Assembly (NCBI GenBank): GCA_903920835.1
Contig: CAIXNQ010000107.1
Location: forward strand, 1-20,315
DNA length: 20,315 nucleotides
DNA from: an uncultured Bacteroidota bacterium
GTDB lineage: Bacteria > Bacteroidota > Bacteroidia > Flavobacteriales > Flavobacteriaceae
Direction of reading: 5' to 3'
Positions 1 through 7,409 of the stretch are shown one piece after another. The position numbers were made by a program, and so were the translations under genes. The notes beneath the pieces are model-generated. The model made no database searches and was not told the origin of the DNA. It saw only the letters and a program-made list of their open reading frames with translations. Positions within the stretch are counted from its first letter, which is position 1. Every line of letters begins with the position of its first letter.

Positions 1-216
1 ATGTTTTTCTTTATTAAGATTGTTTTTAATGTTTTTATACTCTTCTGCGTTAATCTCTCCTGCAGCATAGCGGCGTTTTAGAATATCAAAGGCCGATTGT
101 TTTTTGTTTCGTTGAAACGGAATGTCGTAGGGAACTGCAAAAATCCAAACAAACAAGATGATCCAAAGGATCCACCAAATGAGGTTCATGCCCCAATAAT
201 AATTTTCTGTGTACAT
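1..216 (-). CDS. SHOCT-domain small membrane protein (3' end outside window)
   Basis: The frame opens at an ATG on the minus strand and stays open for 72 codons to the left edge, so the C-terminus is missing. Residues about 10-31 form a Trp/Ile/Leu-rich membrane segment (LIWWILWIILFVWIFAV). After a short basic linker, residues about 42-67 read AFDILKRRYAAGEINAEEY, which fits the SHOCT (short C-terminal) domain: an amphipathic helix, then G-E-I-(S/N)-x-E-E-Y/F. SHOCT domains commonly end small membrane proteins and are thought to mediate oligomerisation; no specific role is known for this one. A five-copy TAGGTNN repeat starts 22 bp upstream of the ATG. The family call is fairly firm; function is unknown. 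Confidence 0.72.
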   Translation of the reverse strand, partial: MYTENYYWGMNLIWWILWIILFVWIFAVPYDIPFQRNKKQSAFDILKRRYAAGEINAEEYKNIKNNLNKEKH

Positions 217-536
217 TTTATATTTATTTAATGATTATAGGTAGTAGGTTTTAGGTGGTAGGTATTAGGTTGTGGATAACTACTTTCGAATCTTGACTAT
301 AAGACTTTGACTATAAAAAACAATGTTATCTGTAAGTACCAAATCTATTTATGACTGGTGAGCTACTTCTTCTCTTGACTAGATAACACTGTGTTTTTAA
401 TTAATTAGGAGTTGCTCCTCTTCAGTCCTTCCCAAAAGAAAGCGAAACGTGATGAATATTTTTGATAAACGATTAACGATTAATGAATGCTGATTTTTGA
501 TTTTTGAACCAACAACTCATAATTAATAACTCATAA
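217..536. other. Intergenic stretch with short repeats
   Basis: There is no credible gene here. Besides the TAGGTNN repeat it holds two copies of GACTATAA (295-302 and 309-316), a small inverted repeat AGGAG-TTG-CTCCT (407-419), and the direct repeat AACTCATAATTA at 514-525 and 528-539. The second copy of that repeat runs into the stop codon of the next gene. Confidence 0.6.
238..272. repeat. TAGGTNN heptamer tandem repeat, five copies
   Basis: TAGGT occurs at 238, 245, 252, 259 and 266, exactly seven bases apart, with the last two bases of each unit variable (AG, TT, GG, AT, TG). It lies just upstream of the SHOCT gene start at 216 (minus strand). The spacing is directly visible; any function is unknown. 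Confidence 0.85.
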
Positions 537-818
537 TTACCTCCATCTTCCCCTGTTCCATCGGTGTCCTTGGTTGGTGTGTTGCCAGTGCCCCGCTTGA
601 TAGGTTCGGTTGCGATAGGGTCTTTGCCAGTTGCCAGATTCGTGAATGTAAGTTCTGTTATGGCTATTCCAAATCCAATTTCCGTCTATCCATACATAGC
701 CAACGCCAGGCTGAAGGGGTCTTGCTGTTTCCACATAAGAAGGTTCGTCGCTAACGTAGCCAGCACTGCACGAAAAGAGGGAAATCGAGAGGAATAAAGT
801 TGCGAGTAGTTTTTTCAT
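537..818 (-). CDS. W-x-x-G-x-W repeat lipoprotein
   Basis: This is a 93-residue protein with a lipoprotein signal: basic MKK, a hydrophobic stretch and a lipobox ending LFSC, so Cys17 would be acylated after signal peptidase II cleavage. The mature part is short and dominated by Trp-Gly motifs (WIDGNW at 43-48, then SGNW, AGHW and RGRW at roughly 14-residue steps). This fits the YXWGXW/WXXGXW repeat family, small envelope lipoproteins of unknown function often found in Bacteroidota and Proteobacteria. No export-retention or enzyme motif is visible. It starts at ATG 818 without a clear Shine-Dalgarno, which is normal for the phylum. It stands alone, with long AT-rich gaps on both sides. The family call is good; the role is unknown. 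Confidence 0.8.
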   Translation of the reverse strand: MKKLLATLFLSISLFSCSAGYVSDEPSYVETARPLQPGVGYVWIDGNWIWNSHNRTYIHESGNWQRPYRNRTYQAGHWQHTNQGHRWNRGRWR

Positions 819-1044
819 TTTGTTTTTTGTTTAAAAATTTTTGGTCTAAGTTGTTGGTTTCTTTTTAACTAAAAACATCAATTAAAAACTAAAAAACTTT
901 CAACTAATAATTATAATGTAAAGATGCGTGATTATAGAATTTAGTCTGTTATACTTTTGACCGATTGAGTTGTATAATTTTTGGGTAATGGTAGTTATTC
1001 TGATAATAGTCTTTTGTGTAGAGATAATGATAAACCGTCTTTTA

Positions 1045-1084
1045 AAAATGCCCAAAAAAGTTAGTCACTATTTGGGGCATTTTT
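1045..1084. terminator. Terminator-like hairpin
   Basis: AAAATGCCCAAA (1045-1056) pairs with TTTGGGGCATTTT (1071-1083) with one bulged G, and a T-run follows on the plus strand; the left arm gives a T-run on the minus strand too. No intact gene sits immediately upstream on the plus strand, so it may be a relic of a lost gene or act on the minus strand. Confidence 0.55.
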
Positions 1085-1099
1085 ATAGAAAGAAAAGTT

Positions 1100-1682
1100 A
1101 AGTCTGCTGATACATTTAAATCAGAAAGCTTGGAGTTATTATTAAAAAATATTATTCAAAATGAGTTTTTTATGTACTTAAAAGCCCATACGAATCTAAA
1201 TATCCAAAAGTTTATAAGCTTTTATCAGCGGTATAGTAAATCTGATTTATTGACAAGTCAAAATAAAAACATTCAATTAATTTCAGTTAAAAATACTCAA
1301 AAACATAAAATAACTCCTTGTTATCAAATGTTATTAGTTTGATTTTATATTCAAGTTATTGCGATTATTATAAAATAGGAAAAAAGATTTTGCCAACTAT
1401 GGTCTTGAAGGATTAAAACCAAAACTAAGAATATGGTTTAAATCTTTGAATGATTTACACAAAGCGTACAAACCTTTAAGAAGAGAGGGATAAAATTAAA
1501 AGAAAACGTCAAACTTCGTTGTTATATATGAATTGCAAAAAAAGTTTTAAGACTTAACTCAATCCAGTTTAAATCCAAAGCATTGGGAGTTACTACATAA
1601 TTTTGATGAAATTACTTATTCAGAAAATCTTGCAGTGCTACTTTTTAAAAGATGTGATGCTTTTTTCCGGGTATTAAAATGA
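1100..1682 (+). pseudogene. Possible decayed gene or insertion-element remnant
   Basis: Three plus-strand pieces look protein-like but do not join. The first runs open to 1342 and has no ATG near its beginning (only TTG at 1130); it contains SLELLLKNIIQNEFF. The second is 1374-1493 with DFANYGLEGLKPKLRIWF and ends LRREG-stop. The third is 1551-1682 with NPKHWELLHNFDEITYSEN and ends FFRVLK-stop, again with no start codon. The pieces have balanced, protein-like composition, unlike random AT-rich translation, and sit one after another on one strand with stops between them. This fits a broken gene, perhaps a transposase-type remnant, but I do not recognise a family with certainty. Alternatively it is chance coding in AT-rich DNA. 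Confidence 0.3.
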
Positions 1683-1724
1683 GGTAATTCATAAGGTATT
1701 CGACATTTACTTTTTTTACATTTT

Positions 1725-2519
1725 TTAATGATGAAGACAACTACTTTTATTTTTCAATTTAACAACATAAAACCGTTTTACAATAATTTGAGTGAACAAG
1801 AAAATCGACATACAACCGATTGAATTTACAATATTTTTATTGAGATAAAACCTGTAAACTGCAAAATTATGTTTCAATAAATTAACCTTAGAAGCCGAGA
1901 TTGACCGGGACCTTATTCGATAATAAGCCAAACTTTCAGGAACTGGATGTGCAATTTTAATCATTTGTAAAATAGAGAGCCACATCATCCAATCTTGGCG
2001 TTTTCTATAATCAGGAATTGGAATTTTACCAAATAGATTGACGTTATAAATACCTGTTAGATTGCCTATATAGTTACAAAAAATCAGTTTTCTAAAAGTA
2101 AGTTTTTGTGGAGCGCAAATCATTTTATTTAAAGAAATTCCATTTTCATCAATACATTCATAGAAAGAAAATGTCATTGATAAATTGTTTTGATTCATGA
2201 AATCAATTTGTTTTTGCAATTTAAAAGGCTTCCAAAGGTCATCAGAATCAAGAAAGGCAATAAAATCTCCAAATGCTTTTGTTAACCCAAAATTTCGTGC
2301 TGTTCCTGTTCCAGAATTAACAGAGAGTTCAAAACATTTAATTCTGGAATCAGTTTTAGAAAAAGATTGACATATTAATATAGTGTCATCTGTTGATGCG
2401 TCATCAACTAAAATAATTTCCCAAATAGAGTAAGTTTGATTTTTAACCGATTGAATGGTGTCGGCGATGAATTTTGCTGAATTATAGGTAGGGATTATTA
2501 TTGAAACTAAACCTTGCAT
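1725..2519 (-). CDS. Family 2 glycosyltransferase
   Basis: This 264-residue protein starts with a GT-A fold: SIIIPTYNSAKF (about 6-17), the nucleotide-binding Asp pair in ILVDDAST (36-43, D39/D40), GTARNFGL (72-79), and the metal-binding DSDD at 91-94 followed by Trp96. These are hallmarks of inverting GT2 enzymes, which move a sugar from a nucleotide sugar to a growing lipid-linked glycan at the cytoplasmic face of the inner membrane. The donor and acceptor cannot be read from sequence. Its ATG shares one base with the stop of the upstream WcaJ-like gene (TAATG), so it is translationally coupled and is the last gene of the polysaccharide operon. The C-terminal third is less conserved and contains hydrophobic stretches. 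Confidence 0.9.
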   Translation of the reverse strand: MQGLVSIIIPTYNSAKFIADTIQSVKNQTYSIWEIILVDDASTDDTILICQSFSKTDSRIKCFELSVNSGTGTARNFGLTKAFGDFIAFLDSDDLWKPFKLQKQIDFMNQNNLSMTFSFYECIDENGISLNKMICAPQKLTFRKLIFCNYIGNLTGIYNVNLFGKIPIPDYRKRQDWMMWLSILQMIKIAHPVPESLAYYRIRSRSISASKVNLLKHNFAVYRFYLNKNIVNSIGCMSIFLFTQIIVKRFYVVKLKNKSSCLHH

Positions 2520-3886
2520 TAATAGGCTTTATCTTCGCCTTTAAAGATATTAATCACGGTTTGAACAATGATTTTTATATCTAAAATTAAAGACCAGTTT
2601 TCAATATAGTAAACATCAAATTTGATTCTGTTAATCATATCATCGTCCGTCTCGATTTCACCTCTATATCCTTTCACTTGAGCTAATCCAGTAATTCCTG
2701 GCTTAACATAATGACGCACCATATATTTTTTGATTCGTGTGCCATATACTTTATTTTGAGACCAAAGATGAGGTCTTGGTCCAACAACTGACATTTCCCC
2801 TTTTAAAACATTAAGAAACTGTGGCAACTCATCAATACTGGTTTTGCGCATAAAACGCCCCATTTTTGTTACTCTCGGATCGTTTTTAGACGCTTCTTTT
2901 TCGGTGGTTTTATTAACTCTCATCGAGCGGAATTTATAACAAAAAAACTCTTCCTCATCTAATCCAGGGCGGCCTTGCTTAAAAAAAATAGGACCTCGAG
3001 ATTCGATTTTTATTAAAATAGCGAGTATAGGAACCAACCACGAAAGAAGAAATATCATTACTAAAAGCGAAAAAATGATATCAAAAAAGCGTTTGAAAAT
3101 TTTGGTTGATGGTTCGTGAAGAATGGTCTTTTTTAAAGAAAGAACAGGAAAAACTTCATAATAATCAATTCGTAAATTCTTTGAAAAAATTTCTTTAGTA
3201 TCTGGAATAAATTTAATTGTTTTTCTATTATCATCAGCAAATTCAACCAAATCTTTTAATTGCTCATTTGTTATTTCGTTTAATGAACAATAAATTTCGT
3301 CAACACCTTTTTGGAGAACAAATTCTTTAATTTCATCAACTTTCCCTGTAATATTGGCATTCGCTTTTTTATCTGAAAAGAAACCAAGAAATCGATAACC
3401 ATAGTCATTTCTGGTTTCAAAAAGCTTTTTGAGGTTTACAGCTTCAGGGGTGTAGCCAATTATAATTGCATTCCTGAAATTGCTTCCAGTAATTATTCGA
3501 TATTTTTTTAGATAATAAAACAATAAAAATTTAAAGCAAGTAATCAATACAAAACTGCTGGTAACAAAATACGCAATGGCACTTCCGCTAAAAATTGCTT
3601 CTTTGGAAAAAGGAAAAAATACAATTACAAAAAGTAAAAAGAGGATACTTTGTCTTGCTATTTTTGAAAGAATTTCAACAGGGGTTGTAAATCGATAAAC
3701 GTCATAATATTTTATAGAAAGTGCAATTAAACCCCAGATGCTTGTTTGATATAAAAAGTAATACGTTAAGTTTAAATTTAGATTTCTAAAGAAAAAAAGA
3801 CATAAAATAGAAATGACCAATAAGTCAAAAAGAATACTTATTGGTCGAATATATTTAGAATATCTGCCTATTTGTTTTGCAACCAT
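2519..3886 (-). CDS. Undecaprenyl-phosphate sugar phosphotransferase, WcaJ-like
   Basis: This 455-residue protein has the layout of exopolysaccharide polyprenyl glycosylphosphotransferases. About four membrane segments lie in residues 14-127, followed by a cytosolic nucleotide-binding-like domain (about 137-230, NAIIIGYTPEA), a further hydrophobic segment (about 268-292), and the catalytic bacterial sugar transferase domain (about 262-455). That last domain shows GPIFFKQGRPG, YKFRSMRV, the catalytic Asp-Glu in DELPQFLNVLKGEMSVVGPRP (D352/E353) and KPGITGLAQVKGYRG. Such enzymes transfer a hexose-1-phosphate from UDP- or GDP-sugar to undecaprenyl phosphate, the first step in building a repeat unit. 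Which sugar is used cannot be told. The start directly abuts the stop of the decarboxylase gene (TAAATG) and the end overlaps the GT2 start, so it sits firmly inside the operon. Confidence 0.93.
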   Translation of the reverse strand: MVAKQIGRYSKYIRPISILFDLLVISILCLFFFRNLNLNLTYYFLYQTSIWGLIALSIKYYDVYRFTTPVEILSKIARQSILFLLFVIVFFPFSKEAIFSGSAIAYFVTSSFVLITCFKFLLFYYLKKYRIITGSNFRNAIIIGYTPEAVNLKKLFETRNDYGYRFLGFFSDKKANANITGKVDEIKEFVLQKGVDEIYCSLNEITNEQLKDLVEFADDNRKTIKFIPDTKEIFSKNLRIDYYEVFPVLSLKKTILHEPSTKIFKRFFDIIFSLLVMIFLLSWLVPILAILIKIESRGPIFFKQGRPGLDEEEFFCYKFRSMRVNKTTEKEASKNDPRVTKMGRFMRKTSIDELPQFLNVLKGEMSVVGPRPHLWSQNKVYGTRIKKYMVRHYVKPGITGLAQVKGYRGEIETDDDMINRIKFDVYYIENWSLILDIKIIVQTVINIFKGEDKAY

Positions 3887-4870
3887 TTAATGAATATAAC
3901 CTGAAAAGTCTTTGTGTTCTTCTTTTAATAATTCCTCTGAAGATAGCGATTTAAAGTAATCATAAGTGAGTTTCATTCCTTTTTCTCGATTTACTATTGC
4001 CTCCCAACCTAGTAATGATTTTGCTTTAGAAATATCAGGTTGTCTTTGTAAAGGATCGTTAATTGGTAACGGATGATAAACAACTTTTTGATTCGTTCCT
4101 GTCAATTTGATTATTTCATCGGCAAAATCTTTTATCGTGATCTCATCGGGATTGCCAATATTTACTGGATAAATATAATCAGAATGTAGTAATTTAACGA
4201 TGCCATCTATTTGGTCTGTAACATAACAGAACGAACGTGTTTGCATTCCGTCTCCAAAAATTGTCAAATCTTCTCCTCTGAGTGCTTGACCAATGAAAGC
4301 TGGAATAACTCTACCGTCATTCAATCGCATTCGTGGTCCATAAGTATTAAATATCCGAACAATTCTGGTTTCAACTCCATGAAAAGTATGATATGCCATG
4401 GTTATTGATTCTTGAAAACGTTTGGCTTCGTCATAAACGCCTCGTGGTCCAATAGTGTTTACATTTCCGTAATATTCTTCAGTCTGAGGATGAACTAGAG
4501 GGTCTCCATAGACTTCGGAAGTTGAAGCAATTAAAATCCTTGCTTTTTTTACTCTTGCCAAACCAAGTAAATTATGCGTTCCTAAAGAACCCACTTTTAA
4601 AGTCTGAATCGGAATTTTAAGATAATCTATCGGGCTTGCTGGAGATGCAAAATGAAGAATGTAGTCTAGTTTGCCAGGAATATGAACAAATTTGGTAATA
4701 TCGTGATGATAAAATTCAAAATGTTCTAATTTAAAAAGATGCTCAATATTTTTTAAATCACCAGTGATTAAATTGTCCATTCCTATTACATGGTAGCCAT
4801 CTTTAATAAATCGATCACACAAATGAGAACCTAAAAATCCGGCAGCGCCTGTTATTAAAATGCTTTTCAT
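3887..4870 (-). CDS. UDP-glucuronate decarboxylase (UDP-xylose synthase)
   Basis: This 327-residue extended SDR enzyme has the NAD-binding G8-x-x-G11-x-x-G14 in ITGAAGFLGSH, FASPASPIDY after beta4, the substrate-site IASTSEVYGDP (E119), and the catalytic Tyr146-x-x-x-Lys150 in GVYDEAKR. RIVRIFNTYGPRM and CYVTDQIDGI are also typical. This pattern matches bacterial and eukaryotic UXS more closely than UDP-glucose 4-epimerases or dTDP-glucose dehydratases. The enzyme converts UDP-glucuronate to UDP-xylose with recycled NAD+, supplying a pentose for the polymer. No UDP-glucose 6-dehydrogenase is present in the window, so UDP-glucuronate must come from elsewhere. It lies 32 bp after the polymerase/ligase gene and abuts the WcaJ-like gene. 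Confidence 0.92.
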   Translation of the reverse strand: MKSILITGAAGFLGSHLCDRFIKDGYHVIGMDNLITGDLKNIEHLFKLEHFEFYHHDITKFVHIPGKLDYILHFASPASPIDYLKIPIQTLKVGSLGTHNLLGLARVKKARILIASTSEVYGDPLVHPQTEEYYGNVNTIGPRGVYDEAKRFQESITMAYHTFHGVETRIVRIFNTYGPRMRLNDGRVIPAFIGQALRGEDLTIFGDGMQTRSFCYVTDQIDGIVKLLHSDYIYPVNIGNPDEITIKDFADEIIKLTGTNQKVVYHPLPINDPLQRQPDISKAKSLLGWEAIVNREKGMKLTYDYFKSLSSEELLKEEHKDFSGYIH

Positions 4871-4902
4871 TAAACTGTTTTTGAATAAATCACCTTACTG
4901 TA

Positions 4903-6258
4903 TTAATTGAACGTGCGTTCTGTTATTTTATTGTTTGACCAACTAAAAAAATATTCTCTGGAATTAAAAATACAAAACATTAGCGTAAAAAACACCACGC
5001 CACGTTGTCTCCACAAGAAAGATTCGGTCAAAAATAGACTTATCATCATAACTGCAAAAGAAATATGAACAAAATTTTTGCTTTTTAAGGCATTTCTTAA
5101 GTTAACTGAAACCAATACTAACAAAATCAAAAAACCAAAAACACCTAAATCCGCAAAGTTTTGAAGGTATTGATTATGAAAATTAAGTGTTTGGTAACCA
5201 TAGTTTTTGCCGTCTCCCAAATAGATATTGTGTTCAATTCCTTTTTTGTTTATTTTTGGATAAGAAGCGTTTAAGCCATAGCCGCTAAAAAAAATGTGGT
5301 CTTCGTTAAATAGTTCTAAAAAAACTCTGAATTGATAAACTCTAAAAGCTGTACCAGGAAAGTAATCATTTTGTTGGAAAGTTTTGTTGGTCCAAGCTTG
5401 TTTAATACTGACATTATAAACTTTGTCATTTCCTTTAGAAATAACATCATTTACTGTGCTGTCGGTCATAATCGTTTCATATTCTTGCTGAAATCTTTCT
5501 TTAATTTTTCCTACAAAAGCAAGTGAACCAATAAACAACACAAAAAGCACAAGATTTCTCAATCGCATTCTTTTGGCTGTTTTTGTGTAAAACAATTGGT
5601 AAACAATCATTAAACCAATAAAAACTATAATAATGTTTTTTGAAGTTAATAAAAAAACCATTATAAATAGTATTATCATTGCCGCAAAATCAAATAGTTT
5701 TTTGATTTCTTTTGTAAAAAAATAAAAGAATGCAATCGCAACATAAACCGAAACATGAATGGCATTTACATCTTTAGTAACCAATTCATGATAGAAAAAC
5801 ACGCTTGAATCATGGGAAATGAAAAATCGGAAAAAGGCTTTTAATAAATAAAAAATACAATAAATGAATATCCCGTGACTGTAATATTTAAGTAAAACTG
5901 ATTTTTGATTTTTTGCCAAGCCACCAAACACAAAAAAACAAATCGGAATCAACAATAACGAAAGTTCTTTTGACAAAGAAGGTATAGTGTTTTCTATATC
6001 AATGCTCCAAAAAAAGGAGATTGCCATTAGTAAATACAATAAAATTGGCAACAAAAGGACAATATCAATTTTGAAATTACTTTTTCTTATCGAAATTATA
6101 GTTGCAATTACAAAAATAGCAATGCAAATACTATTGACAGTATAAGTTAAAGGAATCGAAAGTAGCACTAAGAGAATAAAAACAAAAGATTTATTTTTGT
6201 TATTTTCTTGTTTTAGTTCTTCGAACGCATTCTTCAAAAAGACCAAGGTATTCGCCAT
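4903..6258 (-). CDS. O-antigen polymerase/ligase family membrane protein
   Basis: This 451-residue protein is strongly hydrophobic with roughly ten membrane segments. The segments are separated by a large polar loop (about 255-360) and followed by FHNQYLQNFADLGVFG starting at residue 360. An H-N-x-x-L motif after a long periplasmic loop, followed by a G-x-x-G helix, is the signature of the Wzy_C/O-antigen ligase superfamily (Wzy polymerases and WaaL-like ligases). Which of the two activities it has cannot be decided from sequence; context with a WcaJ-like initiator favours repeat-unit polymerisation or transfer of a surface glycan. Its ATG lies 59 bases inside the end of the upstream glycosyltransferase gene. 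No closer ATG precedes the first membrane helix, so I accept the overlap. Confidence 0.85.
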   Translation of the reverse strand: MANTLVFLKNAFEELKQENNKNKSFVFILLVLLSIPLTYTVNSICIAIFVIATIISIRKSNFKIDIVLLLPILLYLLMAISFFWSIDIENTIPSLSKELSLLLIPICFFVFGGLAKNQKSVLLKYYSHGIFIYCIFYLLKAFFRFFISHDSSVFFYHELVTKDVNAIHVSVYVAIAFFYFFTKEIKKLFDFAAMIILFIMVFLLTSKNIIIVFIGLMIVYQLFYTKTAKRMRLRNLVLFVLFIGSLAFVGKIKERFQQEYETIMTDSTVNDVISKGNDKVYNVSIKQAWTNKTFQQNDYFPGTAFRVYQFRVFLELFNEDHIFFSGYGLNASYPKINKKGIEHNIYLGDGKNYGYQTLNFHNQYLQNFADLGVFGFLILLVLVSVNLRNALKSKNFVHISFAVMMISLFLTESFLWRQRGVVFFTLMFCIFNSREYFFSWSNNKITERTFN

Positions 6259-7309
6259 TTATTTTATTCCAATTAAACTCTTTTTCTATGGCTTCAAAGT
6301 TGTTTTGAACCAGCGGCAAGTTATCACTTTTATTTATAGTTTGCAATGCAATTTTTACTTCATCGGGAGTTGAAAAATAGTAGCCATTTCCTTTTAAAAT
6401 TCCTCGGTTAAAATCATTGTTGTGGGCAACAATTAATGCGTTTGATGCCATAGCTTCAAGTAGCGAAGGGTTAGTTCCTCCAACAGAATGCCCATGAAAA
6501 TATAGATTTGAATAATATCGAAGGTTGTCTAAATGCTCTAAATTATAAATGCCACCCATAAACCTAATTTTTGAATGGTTTTTGAATTTGTTTTTCAAAT
6601 AGCTTCCATATTTGGTTTCATGTTTGCCAATAACCAAAATTGGAGTTTCGTCATCTGTGTTTAAAGCTACACCCTCAAGAACCATTTCAATATTGTTTTC
6701 TGGTTCAAAACGCGCCATAATCATATTAAATTGTCCTTTCTTTACTTGATACGCTTCTAAAACGGCCTCATTTGGATTTGTAAAAGGATGCGCTCCATAA
6801 GCAATGTAAGTAGATTCTTTTTTGTATTGTTTCTTTAAAAAAGTCTGTATTCCGAGCGAATCTGCCACTAAAAAATCGCTGCTCACGGCGGCTAAACGTT
6901 CGGCAAATTTTAAAAATTGTTGCACAGGTTTTGAATATTTGGTACGTTTCCATTCCAATCCGTCCATGTTTGTTATAATGATTGGATGCTTTGGCAATAA
7001 GAAAAACCAAACAGAATTGCTGGTGTAACCCAACTGAAGAATGATATCGAAATTGCGTTTTCTAGAATCCATAATGCAATTGAAATCATAAATAAACTGG
7101 CCGAAAGTACCCAATTTATATTCTGGGTCATATTGATGAATAATGTTGACCCCGTGAAAAGTTTTCTCTTGAAAAGGATGATCATGCGAATTATAAACAA
7201 AAACCTCGTGACCTTTTTCTATTAAATAAACCGAAAAAAACTCGGCAAATTGTTCAAAACCCCCATAATAATTTGGGATTCCACGAGTTCCAAGAATGGC
7301 AATTTTCAT
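6200..7309 (-). CDS. DUF1972-type family 1 glycosyltransferase
   Basis: A GT-B fold glycosyltransferase of 369 residues when started at ATG 7309. The N-terminus reads MKIAILGTRGIPNYYGGFEQ, the characteristic opening of DUF1972 (Cps2T/WchF-like rhamnosyltransferases). The C-terminal donor-binding half contains ARFEPENNIEMVLEG and GHSVGGTNPSLLEAMA (273-288), where the Glu is the usual nucleotide-sugar contact. An upstream ATG at 7351 would add 14 residues, but a -7 box (7330-7337) overlaps those codons and the family begins at MKI, so 7309 is the better start. It is the first gene of the polysaccharide operon and overlaps the next gene by 59 bases. Rhamnosyl transfer is the common family activity; the actual sugar is unproven. 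Confidence 0.88.
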   Translation of the reverse strand: MKIAILGTRGIPNYYGGFEQFAEFFSVYLIEKGHEVFVYNSHDHPFQEKTFHGVNIIHQYDPEYKLGTFGQFIYDFNCIMDSRKRNFDIILQLGYTSNSVWFFLLPKHPIIITNMDGLEWKRTKYSKPVQQFLKFAERLAAVSSDFLVADSLGIQTFLKKQYKKESTYIAYGAHPFTNPNEAVLEAYQVKKGQFNMIMARFEPENNIEMVLEGVALNTDDETPILVIGKHETKYGSYLKNKFKNHSKIRFMGGIYNLEHLDNLRYYSNLYFHGHSVGGTNPSLLEAMASNALIVAHNNDFNRGILKGNGYYFSTPDEVKIALQTINKSDNLPLVQNNFEAIEKEFNWNKINGEYLGLFEECVRRTKTRK

Positions 7310-7329
7310 CTGTTTTTTGTTTTCGGTCG

Positions 7330-7337
7330 CAAAAGTA
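7330..7337 (-). promoter_or_regulatory. -7 promoter element for the polysaccharide operon
   Basis: TACTTTTG on the minus strand matches the Bacteroidota -7 consensus TAnnTTTG. It lies 20 bases before the ATG at 7309 and would give a very short leader. The expected -33 TTTG is not clear; only a weak GTTAGC lies at about the right distance. Confidence 0.5.
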
Positions 7338-7409
7338 ACAATTTTAACCAATTTTGCAGCTAACTATTTTCAATCACTTTTCAAGATAGTTTGTAATTTG
7401 TAATTTTAG

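Larger units (their letters stand above)
819..1724. other. Long gene-poor stretch with decayed coding fragments
   Basis: About 900 bp without an intact gene. It contains a terminator-like hairpin (1045-1084) and three plus-strand open fragments lacking good starts, annotated separately as a possible pseudogene. Between 819 and 1040 I see only AT-rich sequence with no clear promoter. Confidence 0.6.

Noticed and set aside
564..797. 77-residue plus-strand gene
   Set aside because: It lies fully antisense to the W-x-x-G-x-W lipoprotein, which has a clear lipobox and repeats.
1130..1342. 70-residue plus-strand gene
   Set aside because: It starts at TTG within a longer open frame without ATG, has no promoter or clear family, and is better treated as part of a decayed region.
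7310..7351. Extended start for the DUF1972-type glycosyltransferase
   Set aside because: The extra 14 codons overlap a TAnnTTTG promoter box and precede the conserved family start MKIAILG.
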